DNA of 42,961 bases, taken from NCBI GenBank assembly GCA_017453125.1, contig JAFTKS010000006.1, positions 1-42,961 of the forward strand. Direction: 5' to 3'. The stretch's first letter is position 1. Each line of letters starts with the position of its first letter. The notes below the pieces were generated by a model. The model was not told where the DNA came from and ran no database searches. It saw nothing but the letters and a program-made list of their open reading frames with translations. Source of the DNA: Clostridia bacterium. Its GTDB lineage: Bacteria; Bacillota; Clostridia; Christensenellales; UBA1242. Both the position numbers and the translations under genes were made by a program. Positions 26,558 to 34,812 of the stretch are shown here, in pieces.

Positions 26558-26796
26558 ATTTAGTAGAAACGAGTATAAAGATTAGATGTGATATGCCTAA
26601 TTGTAGAGAAATTGCTAGATACAAGTTGATAAGACCTGGATTTGTTAAAAATGCGGGGTTGTTCCTATGTAAAACGTGTATGCTTGATGCTTATGAAACG
26701 ATAGGAAAACATATTATTCCCAAAAGTCCGGATAATATGCTAAATAAAAAAATTGTATCTAAAAAAAGTAAAGGTGAAATAAATGAAAAAGTATAA
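26554..26796 (+). CDS. Small Cys4 zinc-ribbon-like protein
   Basis: 80 residues with four cysteines arranged C-x4-C (12, 17) and C-x2-C (39, 42), as in treble-clef or zinc-ribbon folds, then a basic C-terminal tail rich in Lys and Ser. It could bind DNA or act as a packaging accessory. Its start overlaps the previous stop (ATGA) and its end overlaps the portal gene by 14 bases, so the three are translationally coupled. Confidence 0.65.
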   Translation: MNLVETSIKIRCDMPNCREIARYKLIRPGFVKNAGLFLCKTCMLDAYETIGKHIIPKSPDNMLNKKIVSKKSKGEINEKV

Positions 26797-28669
26797 AGAT
26801 AAAGAAAAAGAGATTGTGGATAGCATTCTAGAAGATTTTAAGTTAAGGCAGATAGAAAGAAAAAATTTTGAGAATTCTTGGCAATTAAATATAAATTTCT
26901 TTGTGGGGAATCAGTATTGTTATATTTCTCCGAGTGGAGAGATTCTGGAATATGGTAAACAATATTTTTGGCAAGAACGAGAAGTTTATAATCATATTGC
27001 AAATCTTATCGAAACTAGACTATCAAAACTATCTAGGGTGAGACCCGCACTTACGGTTGTTCCTTTTAGCGATGAAGAAAAAGATATTGCAAGTGCTAAA
27101 ATTAGTAAAAAAATATTAAAGGCTGTTTGCAATGATTTGAATATTGGAAAAATTATTTCTCAAGCAACAATGTGGAGTGAGGTTTGCGGAACAGTGTTTT
27201 ATAAAGTTGATTGGGATAATAATCTAGGTAGAGTTGTTGGTTTGAATGAATTGGGGCAAGAAATTCACGAAGGTGATGTAAGTGTGTCTATAGTGAGTCC
27301 ATTTGAAATTTATCCTGATAGCAATACATACAACTCAGTTGATGAGTGTTCGTCGATAATTTATGCAAGGTCTTTTCACAAAAATGCTGTCAAAAACATT
27401 TGGGGCGTTGATGTTGAAGGAAAGGATATTGATATATATAGTTTGGATTCTGTGGGAACAGTTGGTGGGCTTGGATATACGACGATGTCTAGTTCAATGG
27501 CTAAAAAATTAAAAAAAGAACAGGTCTTGGTTCTTGAGAAATATGAAAAGCCAACCATTGAATATCCAAATGGAAGGCTTACAATAATTGCTGGTGATAA
27601 AATTGTTTTTATGGGTGATTTGCCATATATAAATGCGTCTGAAAAGAAACGTGGATTTCCTTTTATAAGACAAATAAGTGTGCCTGTTCCTAATTGTTTC
27701 TGGGGTATGAGTGTTGTAGATAGATGTATCCCAGTACAAAGATCGTTCAATGCAATAAAGAATAGAAAACACGAATTTTTGAATAGGCTTACTATGGGAA
27801 TTCTTTCTGTTGAAGATGGATCTCTTGACATAGAAAATCTTGAGGAAGAGGGATTGTCCCCTGGAAAAATTCTTATTCATAGACAAGGTTCTAGCGCTCC
27901 TCAAATGTTATCAACGGGTAGTGTTCCAATGGATTTTCAAAAAGAAGAAGATGCTCTTTTGAATGAGTTTTTGGAAATCTCGGGTGTTGGTGATTTGATA
28001 AGTACAGAATATTTATCAGCAGGAAATGTAAGTGGTGTAGCTTTGCAGTTGTTGATGGAGCATGAAGATGTGAGACTTGCAACAAGTGCAGATGAAATTA
28101 GAAATGGTGCAAAAGATATTGCAAAGCAGATTTTGAGGCTATATAAACAATTTGCAATAACAAGTCATTCTTCAAGAATTATTGGGGACAATGGTTCGTA
28201 TGAGTTATTCTATTGGATGGGGTCAGACATAAATTCTGAAGATGTTGTGTTTGAAACTGAGAATGAAATTAATACAACCTTGGCACAAAAAAGAAGTATG
28301 ATTTTTGAGATACTAAATTCAGGGTTGCTTCATTCTGAAGATGGAAAATTGAGCAATACAATGAGAGCTAGAGTATTAGAGCAGTTAGGATTTGGCGTTT
28401 GGGAAGGCGGGAAAGATTTAAATGCATTGCATAAAAATTCAGCAGGAAAAGAGAATTTGTTATTAATGCAAACATCAGAAATATCTATGCCTCTTGAAAT
28501 TGACGACCATAATATTCATATTGAGGAACATATTGCGTGTATGCTCTCAGGAGATTATGAAAAAGCATTGAAGAAAGATGTGTCTATAGAAGAAAAAATG
28601 TTAAATCATATAAGGGTTCATAAAAAATTTATTGAGACCACTAATCAAATTGAAAAAATGGAGAAATAA
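26783..28669 (+). CDS. Phage portal protein
   Basis: 628 residues, assigned by sequence pattern and position. The N-terminal ENSWQLNINFFVGNQY and the segment RLSKLSRVRPALTVVPFS resemble large portal proteins of short-tailed phages; the central YPDSN, IIYARSFHKNAVKNIW and PVPNCFWGMSVVDRCIPVQRSFNAIKNRKHEFLN stretches are the usual portal wing and clip region. The acidic, helical C-terminal 130 residues may include a barrel. The dodecameric portal is the DNA entry channel of the head and the docking site of the terminase. It sits between packaging genes and scaffold, the standard order. Confidence 0.88.
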   Translation: MKKYKDKEKEIVDSILEDFKLRQIERKNFENSWQLNINFFVGNQYCYISPSGEILEYGKQYFWQEREVYNHIANLIETRLSKLSRVRPALTVVPFSDEEKDIASAKISKKILKAVCNDLNIGKIISQATMWSEVCGTVFYKVDWDNNLGRVVGLNELGQEIHEGDVSVSIVSPFEIYPDSNTYNSVDECSSIIYARSFHKNAVKNIWGVDVEGKDIDIYSLDSVGTVGGLGYTTMSSSMAKKLKKEQVLVLEKYEKPTIEYPNGRLTIIAGDKIVFMGDLPYINASEKKRGFPFIRQISVPVPNCFWGMSVVDRCIPVQRSFNAIKNRKHEFLNRLTMGILSVEDGSLDIENLEEEGLSPGKILIHRQGSSAPQMLSTGSVPMDFQKEEDALLNEFLEISGVGDLISTEYLSAGNVSGVALQLLMEHEDVRLATSADEIRNGAKDIAKQILRLYKQFAITSHSSRIIGDNGSYELFYWMGSDINSEDVVFETENEINTTLAQKRSMIFEILNSGLLHSEDGKLSNTMRARVLEQLGFGVWEGGKDLNALHKNSAGKENLLLMQTSEISMPLEIDDHNIHIEEHIACMLSGDYEKALKKDVSIEEKMLNHIRVHKKFIETTNQIEKMEK

Positions 28670-28671
28670 CA

Positions 28672-29325
28672 ATGGAGAAAGAAAATCTAATTGTAGGAGA
28701 ACAACCTAATACCGCTGAGGTTCAGGCTGTGGAGACAGGTGTTGTTGAAGGAACAGAAATGCGTGAAGGCTCTCCTCTAGGCAAATTTAAAAATTCAGAA
28801 TCGCTACTTGGTGCTTATAACGAGTTGCAAAGTGAGTTTACTCGCAAGTGTCAAAAATTAAGCGAGGCTGAGAAAAAATTGCAAGATTTGAGCTGTGATA
28901 ATGATGCTAGTAAGTTGTCTCAGCAAGATAATGAAGAATTTGCTTGGAAACAAAATATTGGTGAGTTTTTGCAGTCTCACAAAAATGCAAGGACTCTTGT
29001 GGAAGAAATAACTAATGAAATAATGAAAGATGAAGGCTTAAGAAAGTCTAGTGATGGCCTAGAAAAGGCGTATAGTAGAGTTATTGAAAATAAATATATT
29101 CCTCAAGAAGAACTTGCGAAAGACCAAGATTTTTTGGAAAAATATATTTATACTAACGACGAAATAAAAAATAAAATTATAAAGGAATATATTTCTACAT
29201 TACAAAATGGAAAAAGTCCATTAAGTGTTGGAAAAGAAGGGTATAATCGTGGGGTTGTATCTACAAACAAAATTGAGTCGTTAGACGATGCTAAAAAGTA
29301 TGTAGAAAGTATGTTCCGTTTTTGA
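28672..29325 (+). CDS. Scaffolding protein
   Basis: 217 residues, highly charged and helical. The segment KFKNSESLLGAYNELQSEFT followed by a heptad-like KLSEAEKKLQDL matches scaffold-like proteins that lie between portal and capsid genes in Firmicutes phages. It is acidic near the N-terminus and lacks transmembrane or catalytic motifs. It starts two bases after the portal stop. No protease gene is seen, so a self-assembling non-proteolytic scaffold is the simplest reading. Confidence 0.78.
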   Translation: MEKENLIVGEQPNTAEVQAVETGVVEGTEMREGSPLGKFKNSESLLGAYNELQSEFTRKCQKLSEAEKKLQDLSCDNDASKLSQQDNEEFAWKQNIGEFLQSHKNARTLVEEITNEIMKDEGLRKSSDGLEKAYSRVIENKYIPQEELAKDQDFLEKYIYTNDEIKNKIIKEYISTLQNGKSPLSVGKEGYNRGVVSTNKIESLDDAKKYVESMFRF

Positions 29326-29333
29326 GGGAAAAT

Positions 29334-30509
29334 ATGATTACATTAGAAACTGCTGATAAAGCGTTAAAAACAGTATATTTAGGAGTTGTGGGAAATCAGC
29401 TAAACGTAAGCGCTAATCCACTTCTTACTAAAATCAAACAAACTACAAGTAATATTTTTGGTAATGAAATAAGAAAGGCAACATCATTTGGTGTTTCTGG
29501 TGGTGTTTCTGCAGGAAGTGAAAGTGGTGAACTTCCTGGTGCATATGGCAAAAAATATCAACAATTTGTTGCGACATTAAAAAATCTTTATGGAACAATT
29601 GAAATTTCAGATAAGGCTATTAGATGTTCTCAAAATAGTGCTGGTGCATTTGTAAACCTACTTAACGAAGAGATGGAAAGTTTGATTAAGTCAAGCACAT
29701 TCAATCTAGGTAGAATGTTATATGGTGATGGAAGCGGAATTCTAGCTACAGTAAATGCTAGTAATGAAGTTGATGCAGAATATTTGTCTGTTGATAGTGC
29801 AAGAAACTTTATAGAAAATCTTGCTTGTAGATATGTTACAAAAGCAGGTTCTCAGTATACTGCTGATGAGCCAATCGTTGTACAACACGTAGATAGAGCA
29901 AATAATCAAGTAAGTTTTAATATAGGACCAGCAATGGATTATAATGGTTATAAAATTGCAACTCTAAATGGATTGAAGAGTGAAATTACTGGACTTGGCA
30001 AGATATTTGATTCGAATGCAAGTTCAATTTATGGTCTTGATAAGAATATGTTCAAGTGGTTAAATCCGTATGTAAAAACTAATGTTGGTGCAATTAGTGA
30101 AACTGTAATGCAAACTGCAATTGATGAAATCGAAGAGGTTTCTGGAAGTGAGATAGACTTCATTGCTTGCTCTGCAAAAGTTAGAAGAGCATATCAAGAA
30201 GAAATTGGCTCATACAAGAGAAATATAGACGTTATGAATCTTCAAGGTGGATTTAAGGCAATTTCTTATAATGGTATTCCTGTTGTTACTGATAGATTTG
30301 TAGAAGATGACGCAATGTATTTGCTATCTACAAAAGATTTCGAACTTTGTCAACTATGTGATTGGCAATGGCTTGAGGGTAATGATGGAAAAATCATTAA
30401 ACAAAAAGATGGTTACCCTGTGTATACTGCAACTTTGGTTAAATATGCTGAACTATTGTGTAATAGACCAAATGCTCAGGCAAAATTGTCTGGTATTATT
30501 GGTGCTTAA
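29334..30509 (+). CDS. Major capsid protein (HK97-like fold)
   Basis: 391 residues from ATG 29334 (AGGGAA just upstream; a TTG at 29322 is less likely). Pattern of an HK97-fold capsid: an N-terminal arm, LYGTIEISDKAIR followed by helices with AFVNLLNEEMESLIKSS, then a central beta domain (VVQHVDRANNQVSFNI) and the typical IDFIACSAKVRRAYQEE, MNLQGGFKAISYNGIPVVTD and final YTATLVKYAELLCNRPNA. It follows the scaffold gene. A terminator lies directly after it, as in T7, where one follows the capsid gene. Confidence 0.88.
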   Translation: MITLETADKALKTVYLGVVGNQLNVSANPLLTKIKQTTSNIFGNEIRKATSFGVSGGVSAGSESGELPGAYGKKYQQFVATLKNLYGTIEISDKAIRCSQNSAGAFVNLLNEEMESLIKSSTFNLGRMLYGDGSGILATVNASNEVDAEYLSVDSARNFIENLACRYVTKAGSQYTADEPIVVQHVDRANNQVSFNIGPAMDYNGYKIATLNGLKSEITGLGKIFDSNASSIYGLDKNMFKWLNPYVKTNVGAISETVMQTAIDEIEEVSGSEIDFIACSAKVRRAYQEEIGSYKRNIDVMNLQGGFKAISYNGIPVVTDRFVEDDAMYLLSTKDFELCQLCDWQWLEGNDGKIIKQKDGYPVYTATLVKYAELLCNRPNAQAKLSGIIGA

Positions 30510-30524
30510 TTAATTATGTTTTGG

Positions 30525-30561
30525 GTTTGTCAGGTGTTTTATAATGCCTGACAAACTTTTA
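30525..30561 (+). terminator. Intrinsic terminator after the capsid gene
   Basis: Stem GTTTGTCAGG (30525-30534) with CCTGACAAAC (30547-30556), 12-nt loop, short T-tract. It may reduce transcription of the downstream adaptor and nozzle genes relative to capsid. Confidence 0.8.
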
Positions 30562-30578
30562 TTATTGAGAGTGAAAGA

Positions 30579-30953
30579 ATGAAAATAAAAATTGAAAGTG
30601 ATGTGTTTGATATTGTTGATAGAATAAAAGAAATTGATGAAGCGTATTATGTTGTTTATGATTCTATAAGAAATTGTTTTGAGGTGCATAACTATAATCA
30701 AATATCTTCTTATTGTTTAACTGTCCCTTTTTGTTGTTTAGATAATCGTGTTTTGGATATTCTTTTTAAGTCTGAAAGTAGAAATATTGACAAAATTATT
30801 GAATATATTGACAATAATAATAAGATTATTGAAAGTAACAATAGAAATAAGATAAGCGAAATAACTGAGTTTGATTCTAGGGAAATATTTGATTTTTCTT
30901 CTAATTCATCAAAACAATGGAATGAAAAAGATTTTGAAATGGTTTGGAGTTGA
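30579..30953 (+). CDS. Small phage protein of unknown function
   Basis: 124 residues. The N-terminal half is beta-rich (EIDEAYYVVYDSIRNCFEVHN, then SYCLTVPFCCLDNRVLDILF) and resembles small uncharacterised proteins found near capsid genes in Firmicutes phages. The C-terminal 50 residues are Asn-rich and low in complexity. ATG follows GAGAGTGAAAG after the terminator. Not named. Confidence 0.62.
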   Translation: MKIKIESDVFDIVDRIKEIDEAYYVVYDSIRNCFEVHNYNQISSYCLTVPFCCLDNRVLDILFKSESRNIDKIIEYIDNNNKIIESNNRNKISEITEFDSREIFDFSSNSSKQWNEKDFEMVWS

Positions 30954-30955
30954 GT

Positions 30956-31516
30956 ATGATAGTAAAAGAAATTATAAAAAGATCGGCGGAATTGTTGGGA
31001 CTGAAAGAAGTTGTTGATGCAATAGATTCTAATGAAGATTATTCTGTAGGGGTTAAGGAAGATATTGATAATCTGTTGATAGCGGTTAATATGGTTAATA
31101 ATAATATTGCGGGTTCGTATATTGAATTGATTGGATTGGTGAATGTAGAAAGTTTTTCTGGATTTATTCCTTATGTGAAAATTTCTAACAATTCAATTAT
31201 TGAAATAAAGAAAATTCTGAAAGATGGAATTGAACAGGAGTTTAGATTATTTCCTGAAGGCGTAAAGGTTGATACTCTTGGAATGTGTGAGGTTGAGTAT
31301 TCTTATTTTCCTGAAAGGGTTGAATTTGATTCAGAGATAAATCATTATCTTAAAATTAATGAATTGGTTTTTGCTTTAGGCGTTGTAGGTGAGTATTTGT
31401 ATATTAAAGGAGCCATTGATGATGCTTATATGTGGGACAAAAGGTTTAAGTCATCAATGTTTAATTTGGTTAGACCCAAAAGAAATTTAGTGATTCCTGC
31501 AAGAAGGTGGGAATAA
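30956..31516 (+). CDS. Head-tail adaptor-like protein
   Basis: 186 residues from ATG 30956, with GGAG six bases upstream. The N-terminal helix IIKRSAELLGLKEVVDAI, a beta-rich middle and the C-terminal AYMWDKRFKSSMF segment suggest a connector or tail-adaptor protein of short-tailed phages (T7 gp11 or P22 gp4 role). The assignment rests on position between capsid and nozzle genes plus general pattern. Head completion protein is an alternative. Confidence 0.58.
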   Translation: MIVKEIIKRSAELLGLKEVVDAIDSNEDYSVGVKEDIDNLLIAVNMVNNNIAGSYIELIGLVNVESFSGFIPYVKISNNSIIEIKKILKDGIEQEFRLFPEGVKVDTLGMCEVEYSYFPERVEFDSEINHYLKINELVFALGVVGEYLYIKGAIDDAYMWDKRFKSSMFNLVRPKRNLVIPARRWE

Positions 31517-31518
31517 TT

Positions 31519-33027
31519 ATGTTTTATGAAAATAACCTTCCTTTAAAAAGTATCAAATATAAAAATTTTAAAATTGATTCTTTTGGTAATCTGAATACTG
31601 ATACAAAAAATCAATCGTTGAGTATTGAAGATACTTCTTTGGCGTATAATTTTAATTCTGAAGGTGGAGTATTGACTGATGGGCTAGGGGTTGGAGAGTT
31701 GTTTGTAAAGTATACTGATGTAAATGTTGATGATCAATACAAGATTGTAGATGCTCCAACTGATTCATCTTCTTTGGTTGCTTGTTGGTTGTTTAATCCT
31801 TGGATAGAGTCTGAGGGTGCTTATAGATCGTTGTTGGTGTTTCAATCAAGTGTTGGTGAATTTTATTATAATGATTTGCATACTTCAAGTACTACACTTA
31901 TTAAAATTCCAGATTTGATATTTGATAAGAAACCTTTAGTGAAACGAGTTAAGTGCGAAGGTAGAGACTCTTTGTTTTTATATTCTGATGATGGGGATAT
32001 GTATGTTTGGAGATATCCTGAATATTTAAGGAAAGTTTCAACCAATAAAACGATTAAGGATTTTTGTATTCATAATAATAAATTATTTGTAATTACTAGA
32101 AATGATTCTGGTGTTTTGTACTTAACTGATAATACAGACATAACTTCTTTTGGTGCAGATATGTCATCAGTAAAAACTGTTATGCTTGAAAATGAATATG
32201 GTTTTAGTAATAAATTAATAAGTTTTTTAGATGATGTTTATTTGTTTAAAGATTTTAATATAAGTAAAATTTCTATAAATGATGAAACTGAAGAAATTCT
32301 GTTGAATGATATTATTGTTAGTAATGGAAAAATTTTTGAAAACACAATTTGTGTTTGTGGAAAGATGATTATTTATTTGGCATCTGATGGTGTTTATTCT
32401 TTTGATGGAAAAAAGTCTTCTAAGATAAACTTGAAAATTTCAAAGTTGTTTGATTGTGTTAATAATAATTCTAAAGCAAGGGCCGTGTATAAAGATGGAT
32501 ACTATTACTTGGCTTGCAATGTGTGTTTTAATAATAATTCTCATATTGAAAATGAATTATCAAACGCAAATATGCATAATAATGCAATAATTAGGATTAA
32601 TGCAGAAACCTTTGATGTAATAATTATGCGTGGGTATGATGTTAGGGATTTGTCGTTGATTAATGATACTTACTATAGTTATATAATGGTTACAATATTT
32701 GATAAGGGTATTTTAAGACTTGGAATATTGGATACTTCTGGAATTGTTTTTGGAGAGCCAACGCAAAAGTTGTGGAGCGTTCCTCTGTTTGAAGTTGGTC
32801 AAATTGATAAAGAAAAAATTGTTGACAAAATTTCTTTACTTTCAAAATCGGATATTTTAATTCAGATATATTGTGATAATTATATGCGTGAATTCAACAT
32901 AAAAGGTTCTGATGTGTATCAATCGTTTAGGCCTTTGGTTAAAGGCAAAAAAATCAAAATTGATTTTGTATCTAAAACTAATGGGTGTTATATTGCTAGT
33001 CCACAATTTTATTTGGGTTACTTGTGA
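31519..33027 (+). CDS. Nozzle-like (beta-propeller tail tube) phage protein
   Basis: 502 residues from ATG 31519. Recurrent short strand units such as LVKRVKCEGRDSLFLYSDDG, IKDFCIHNNKLFVITRN and MIIYLASDGVYSFDGKK indicate a beta-propeller or multi-blade beta fold. It follows the adaptor gene, as T7 gp12 and P22 gp10 nozzle proteins do, and its beginning (SLAYNFNSEGGVLTDGLG) is similar to N-termini of such proteins that start from a sequence-feature description of ordered strands. Assignment is moderately supported by position. Confidence 0.6.
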   Translation: MFYENNLPLKSIKYKNFKIDSFGNLNTDTKNQSLSIEDTSLAYNFNSEGGVLTDGLGVGELFVKYTDVNVDDQYKIVDAPTDSSSLVACWLFNPWIESEGAYRSLLVFQSSVGEFYYNDLHTSSTTLIKIPDLIFDKKPLVKRVKCEGRDSLFLYSDDGDMYVWRYPEYLRKVSTNKTIKDFCIHNNKLFVITRNDSGVLYLTDNTDITSFGADMSSVKTVMLENEYGFSNKLISFLDDVYLFKDFNISKISINDETEEILLNDIIVSNGKIFENTICVCGKMIIYLASDGVYSFDGKKSSKINLKISKLFDCVNNNSKARAVYKDGYYYLACNVCFNNNSHIENELSNANMHNNAIIRINAETFDVIIMRGYDVRDLSLINDTYYSYIMVTIFDKGILRLGILDTSGIVFGEPTQKLWSVPLFEVGQIDKEKIVDKISLLSKSDILIQIYCDNYMREFNIKGSDVYQSFRPLVKGKKIKIDFVSKTNGCYIASPQFYLGYL

Positions 33028-33440
33028 TTAGGTGTTTTTACATAAGTTAATTGCAAGAAGTTATAATGAATGGTTAAGTACAAATTTTAAACAAATTGTA
33101 ATAAAATACAATATTAATAATAAATATGCATCTCTGTTTTGTGTTGATTGTGCTTGTTGTTATTGTTTTTTAGTGAGTGTTAAATTTGTGTTTGAATCTT
33201 TGTGTGAATTTTAATAAATGAGACAGAAATTGTTTTTGTATACTAGGGCTTAATTTGTAAAAATAGTTTATTATAGCTATCTTTTGTTGGAAGTAATGAT
33301 AATTAAATATGTTTTTGATACTTTGTATATTGTAATTTTCTTTGATTATTTTTTATAAGCAGGAGAGATTTTTGTTGATTGGTCTTAGGAGAATGATTAT
33401 TAAATACAATATTTTTTTAAATAATAAAGTGGGTAAATTT
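33028..33440. other. 413-bp gap in the cassette with no recognisable gene
   Basis: AT-rich, with short open frames only; the longest (from GTG 33032, 60 codons) lacks a good ribosome binding site and encodes a Cys-rich sequence unlike its neighbours. Several Shine-Dalgarno-like AGGAG elements occur at 33361-33390. Neither a hairpin with T-tract nor a clear promoter is seen. It occupies the place where a short-tailed phage would carry tail fibre or ejection genes. Confidence 0.4.
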
Positions 33441-34130
33441 ATGAATAATTATAAATTTGAGGAGTCTGTTACTGATTGTGTGGTAGAGTCTTGTCTAAAA
33501 GATGAGCAGGCTGAGATTTTTGATAAAGTCGTTGATAGTATTGTTAGTGTTAGAGGTTTAGTTGACGATATTGTGTTGCGTAATAATGTTGTTGCTTGTG
33601 GTCCTCAAACTAAACGTGAAGGAATGTTTGTGGTAGATAGGCTTAATGCTTTTGAAAAGGACGAAGTTGAGTCTTTACTTTGTAACTGTAGGTCTTTAAG
33701 CGTATCTTTGTATGGTGTTGAATTTGAGATTGAATCTTTAAAAATTCAATTAGAGAAAGCTGTGAAAGATATGGATATTGCTAAGGCTGTGAAAATTAAT
33801 GATAATTTGTCTCAGTTAAACGCTACGTATAATCAGTATAAGTTGGAGTGTGAAAAAATTAATCAATATGTCGAAGATAAGCAAAATTGTTACATGGAAA
33901 AATTTAATAAATTTGTTTCATATTTAAGTGAGAATGAATTTGATTATTCTGCTTGTGTGAAACAATTTGGAGAGGTTGTGGTTGTCGATTTTGTTAGAGA
34001 ACGGCTACATAATATTGTAAGAGAGTTTGTTTTGGGTCTTTCAAAAGAAGATAAGGAAAGGTTCTTGAAAAATGATGACTTAAAGAATGCTTTAGGTTCT
34101 GAATTTTCGTATTTGATTGAAGAAGTGTGA
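33441..34130 (+). CDS. Coiled-coil protein of unknown function
   Basis: 229 residues from ATG 33441; upstream in-frame starts at TTG 33372 or ATG 33393, each with an AGGAG nearby, remain possible and would add 16-23 residues. The protein is acidic. A central heptad-like helix (FEIESLKIQLEKAVKDMD through NYCYMEKF-like turns) is flanked by globular parts, and the end is LGLSKEDKERFLKNDDLKNA. There is no transmembrane segment, enzymatic motif or tail-fibre hallmark. It lies between nozzle and holin genes, where virion tip or lysis-related proteins are expected. Confidence 0.62.
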   Translation: MNNYKFEESVTDCVVESCLKDEQAEIFDKVVDSIVSVRGLVDDIVLRNNVVACGPQTKREGMFVVDRLNAFEKDEVESLLCNCRSLSVSLYGVEFEIESLKIQLEKAVKDMDIAKAVKINDNLSQLNATYNQYKLECEKINQYVEDKQNCYMEKFNKFVSYLSENEFDYSACVKQFGEVVVVDFVRERLHNIVREFVLGLSKEDKERFLKNDDLKNALGSEFSYLIEEV

Positions 34131-34131
34131 T

Positions 34132-34353
34132 ATGTGGGAACAGATTGTAAATATGGCAATTAGCAATGGGTTATTTGCTGTGATGTTTCTAGGGCTTCTT
34201 ATCTATCAATTGAAAGATAGTAGAACTCGTGAAAAAAAATACCAAGAAACTATTTTGAAACTTGGTGATTCGTTGGAGATTGTTCAAGCTGTTAGAGAGG
34301 ATGTTCAAGAGATCAAAGAATTGCTTAGTGTTCATTCGACAAAAAAGGATTGA
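34132..34353 (+). CDS. BhlA/UviB-like holin
   Basis: 73 residues from ATG 34132, one base after the previous stop. The WEQIVNMAISNGLFAVMFLG start with LLIYQLKDSRTREKKYQE matches BhlA family holin-like peptides: one hydrophobic helix, a charged Lys/Arg/Glu stretch and a C-terminal amphipathic helix. Family members form membrane pores or serve in bacteriocin release. The ribosome binding site is weak, so coupled translation is likely. Confidence 0.85.
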   Translation: MWEQIVNMAISNGLFAVMFLGLLIYQLKDSRTREKKYQETILKLGDSLEIVQAVREDVQEIKELLSVHSTKKD

Positions 34354-34355
34354 TA

Positions 34356-34613
34356 ATGAAAGAAAAAATAAAAACATTGTCTTTTTGGTTAGGTGTTGGT
34401 GCGTCTATTATCTTAATTTTGGATTGTGTTTCTGAGATTTTTGGTTTTGCAATCAAGTCGGAAATTGTTCAAAATATTATTGTGACTATATGTTCTGTCT
34501 TGGTTCTTTTGGGTGTAATAACCAAGAAAAATATTGGTGATTCTATAGATTCAACTAGCGAAGAATTGATGCAAGAAATCAAGATAAATACTGATGAAAC
34601 TAAAAAAGACTAA
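34356..34613 (+). CDS. Second holin-like protein (phiLC3-type resemblance)
   Basis: 85 residues from ATG 34356 (AGGA six bases upstream). Two hydrophobic helices (about 10-28 and 41-58) separated by a short turn, then VITKKNIGDSIDSTSE, which resembles the phage holin family that ends in short polar Ser/Asp tails (phiLC3 or related). It directly follows the BhlA-like gene. An antiholin role is an alternative. No lysin gene is seen after it. Confidence 0.68.
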   Translation: MKEKIKTLSFWLGVGASIILILDCVSEIFGFAIKSEIVQNIIVTICSVLVLLGVITKKNIGDSIDSTSEELMQEIKINTDETKKD

Positions 34614-34618
34614 ATATA

Positions 34619-34676
34619 GGGCTTGGTAACAAATAGGTGTTGTTTTGTGGTGCTTTAAAGTTGCTAAGCCTTTTTT
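34619..34676 (+). terminator. Terminator closing the phage cassette
   Basis: An 11-bp stem (34620-34630 with 34660-34670) around a 29-nt loop, then six Ts. Two wobble pairs are included. Confidence 0.75.
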
Positions 34677-34752
34677 ATGTGTTGTCAGTAAAAAATTAAT
34701 TTATTTTCTTATTTATCTGAAAGAAACAATGTGTTATTTTGTTTATTTAAAC

Positions 34753-34781
34753 TTGCGTTTTGGGAGTTTTTCGTATATACT
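34753..34781 (+). promoter_or_regulatory. Sigma-A-type promoter for the polytopic membrane protein
   Basis: TTGCGT at 34753-34758, 17-bp spacer, TATACT at 34776-34781, 31 bp before the ATG. Confidence 0.65.
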
Positions 34782-34812
34782 GATTGTGTAATAAGCAAAA
34801 TAAGGTGTGATT

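Larger units (their letters stand above)
24784..34613 (+). mobile_element. Phage-derived structural cassette (podovirus-like heads, no integration or replication genes)
   Basis: Eleven same-strand genes: large terminase, two small proteins, portal, scaffold, major capsid protein, small protein, adaptor-like, nozzle-like, coiled-coil, and two holin-like proteins, closed by a strong terminator. All frames are intact. Absent from the window are integrase, repressor, DNA replication, small terminase, tape measure, tail fibre or spike, lysozyme and endolysin genes. No tRNA gene or flanking direct repeat marks an attachment site. Base composition by eye matches the host. It may be a domesticated particle system or a decayed prophage. 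Confidence 0.8.

Noticed and set aside
33032..33214. 60-codon open frame in the cassette gap
   Set aside because: No ribosome binding site, very Cys-rich and unlike neighbouring genes; likely chance in AT-rich DNA.
24784..34613. Complete active prophage
   Set aside because: No integrase, repressor, replication, small terminase, tail fibre or endolysin gene is visible, and no attachment repeats or tRNA target are seen at the borders.
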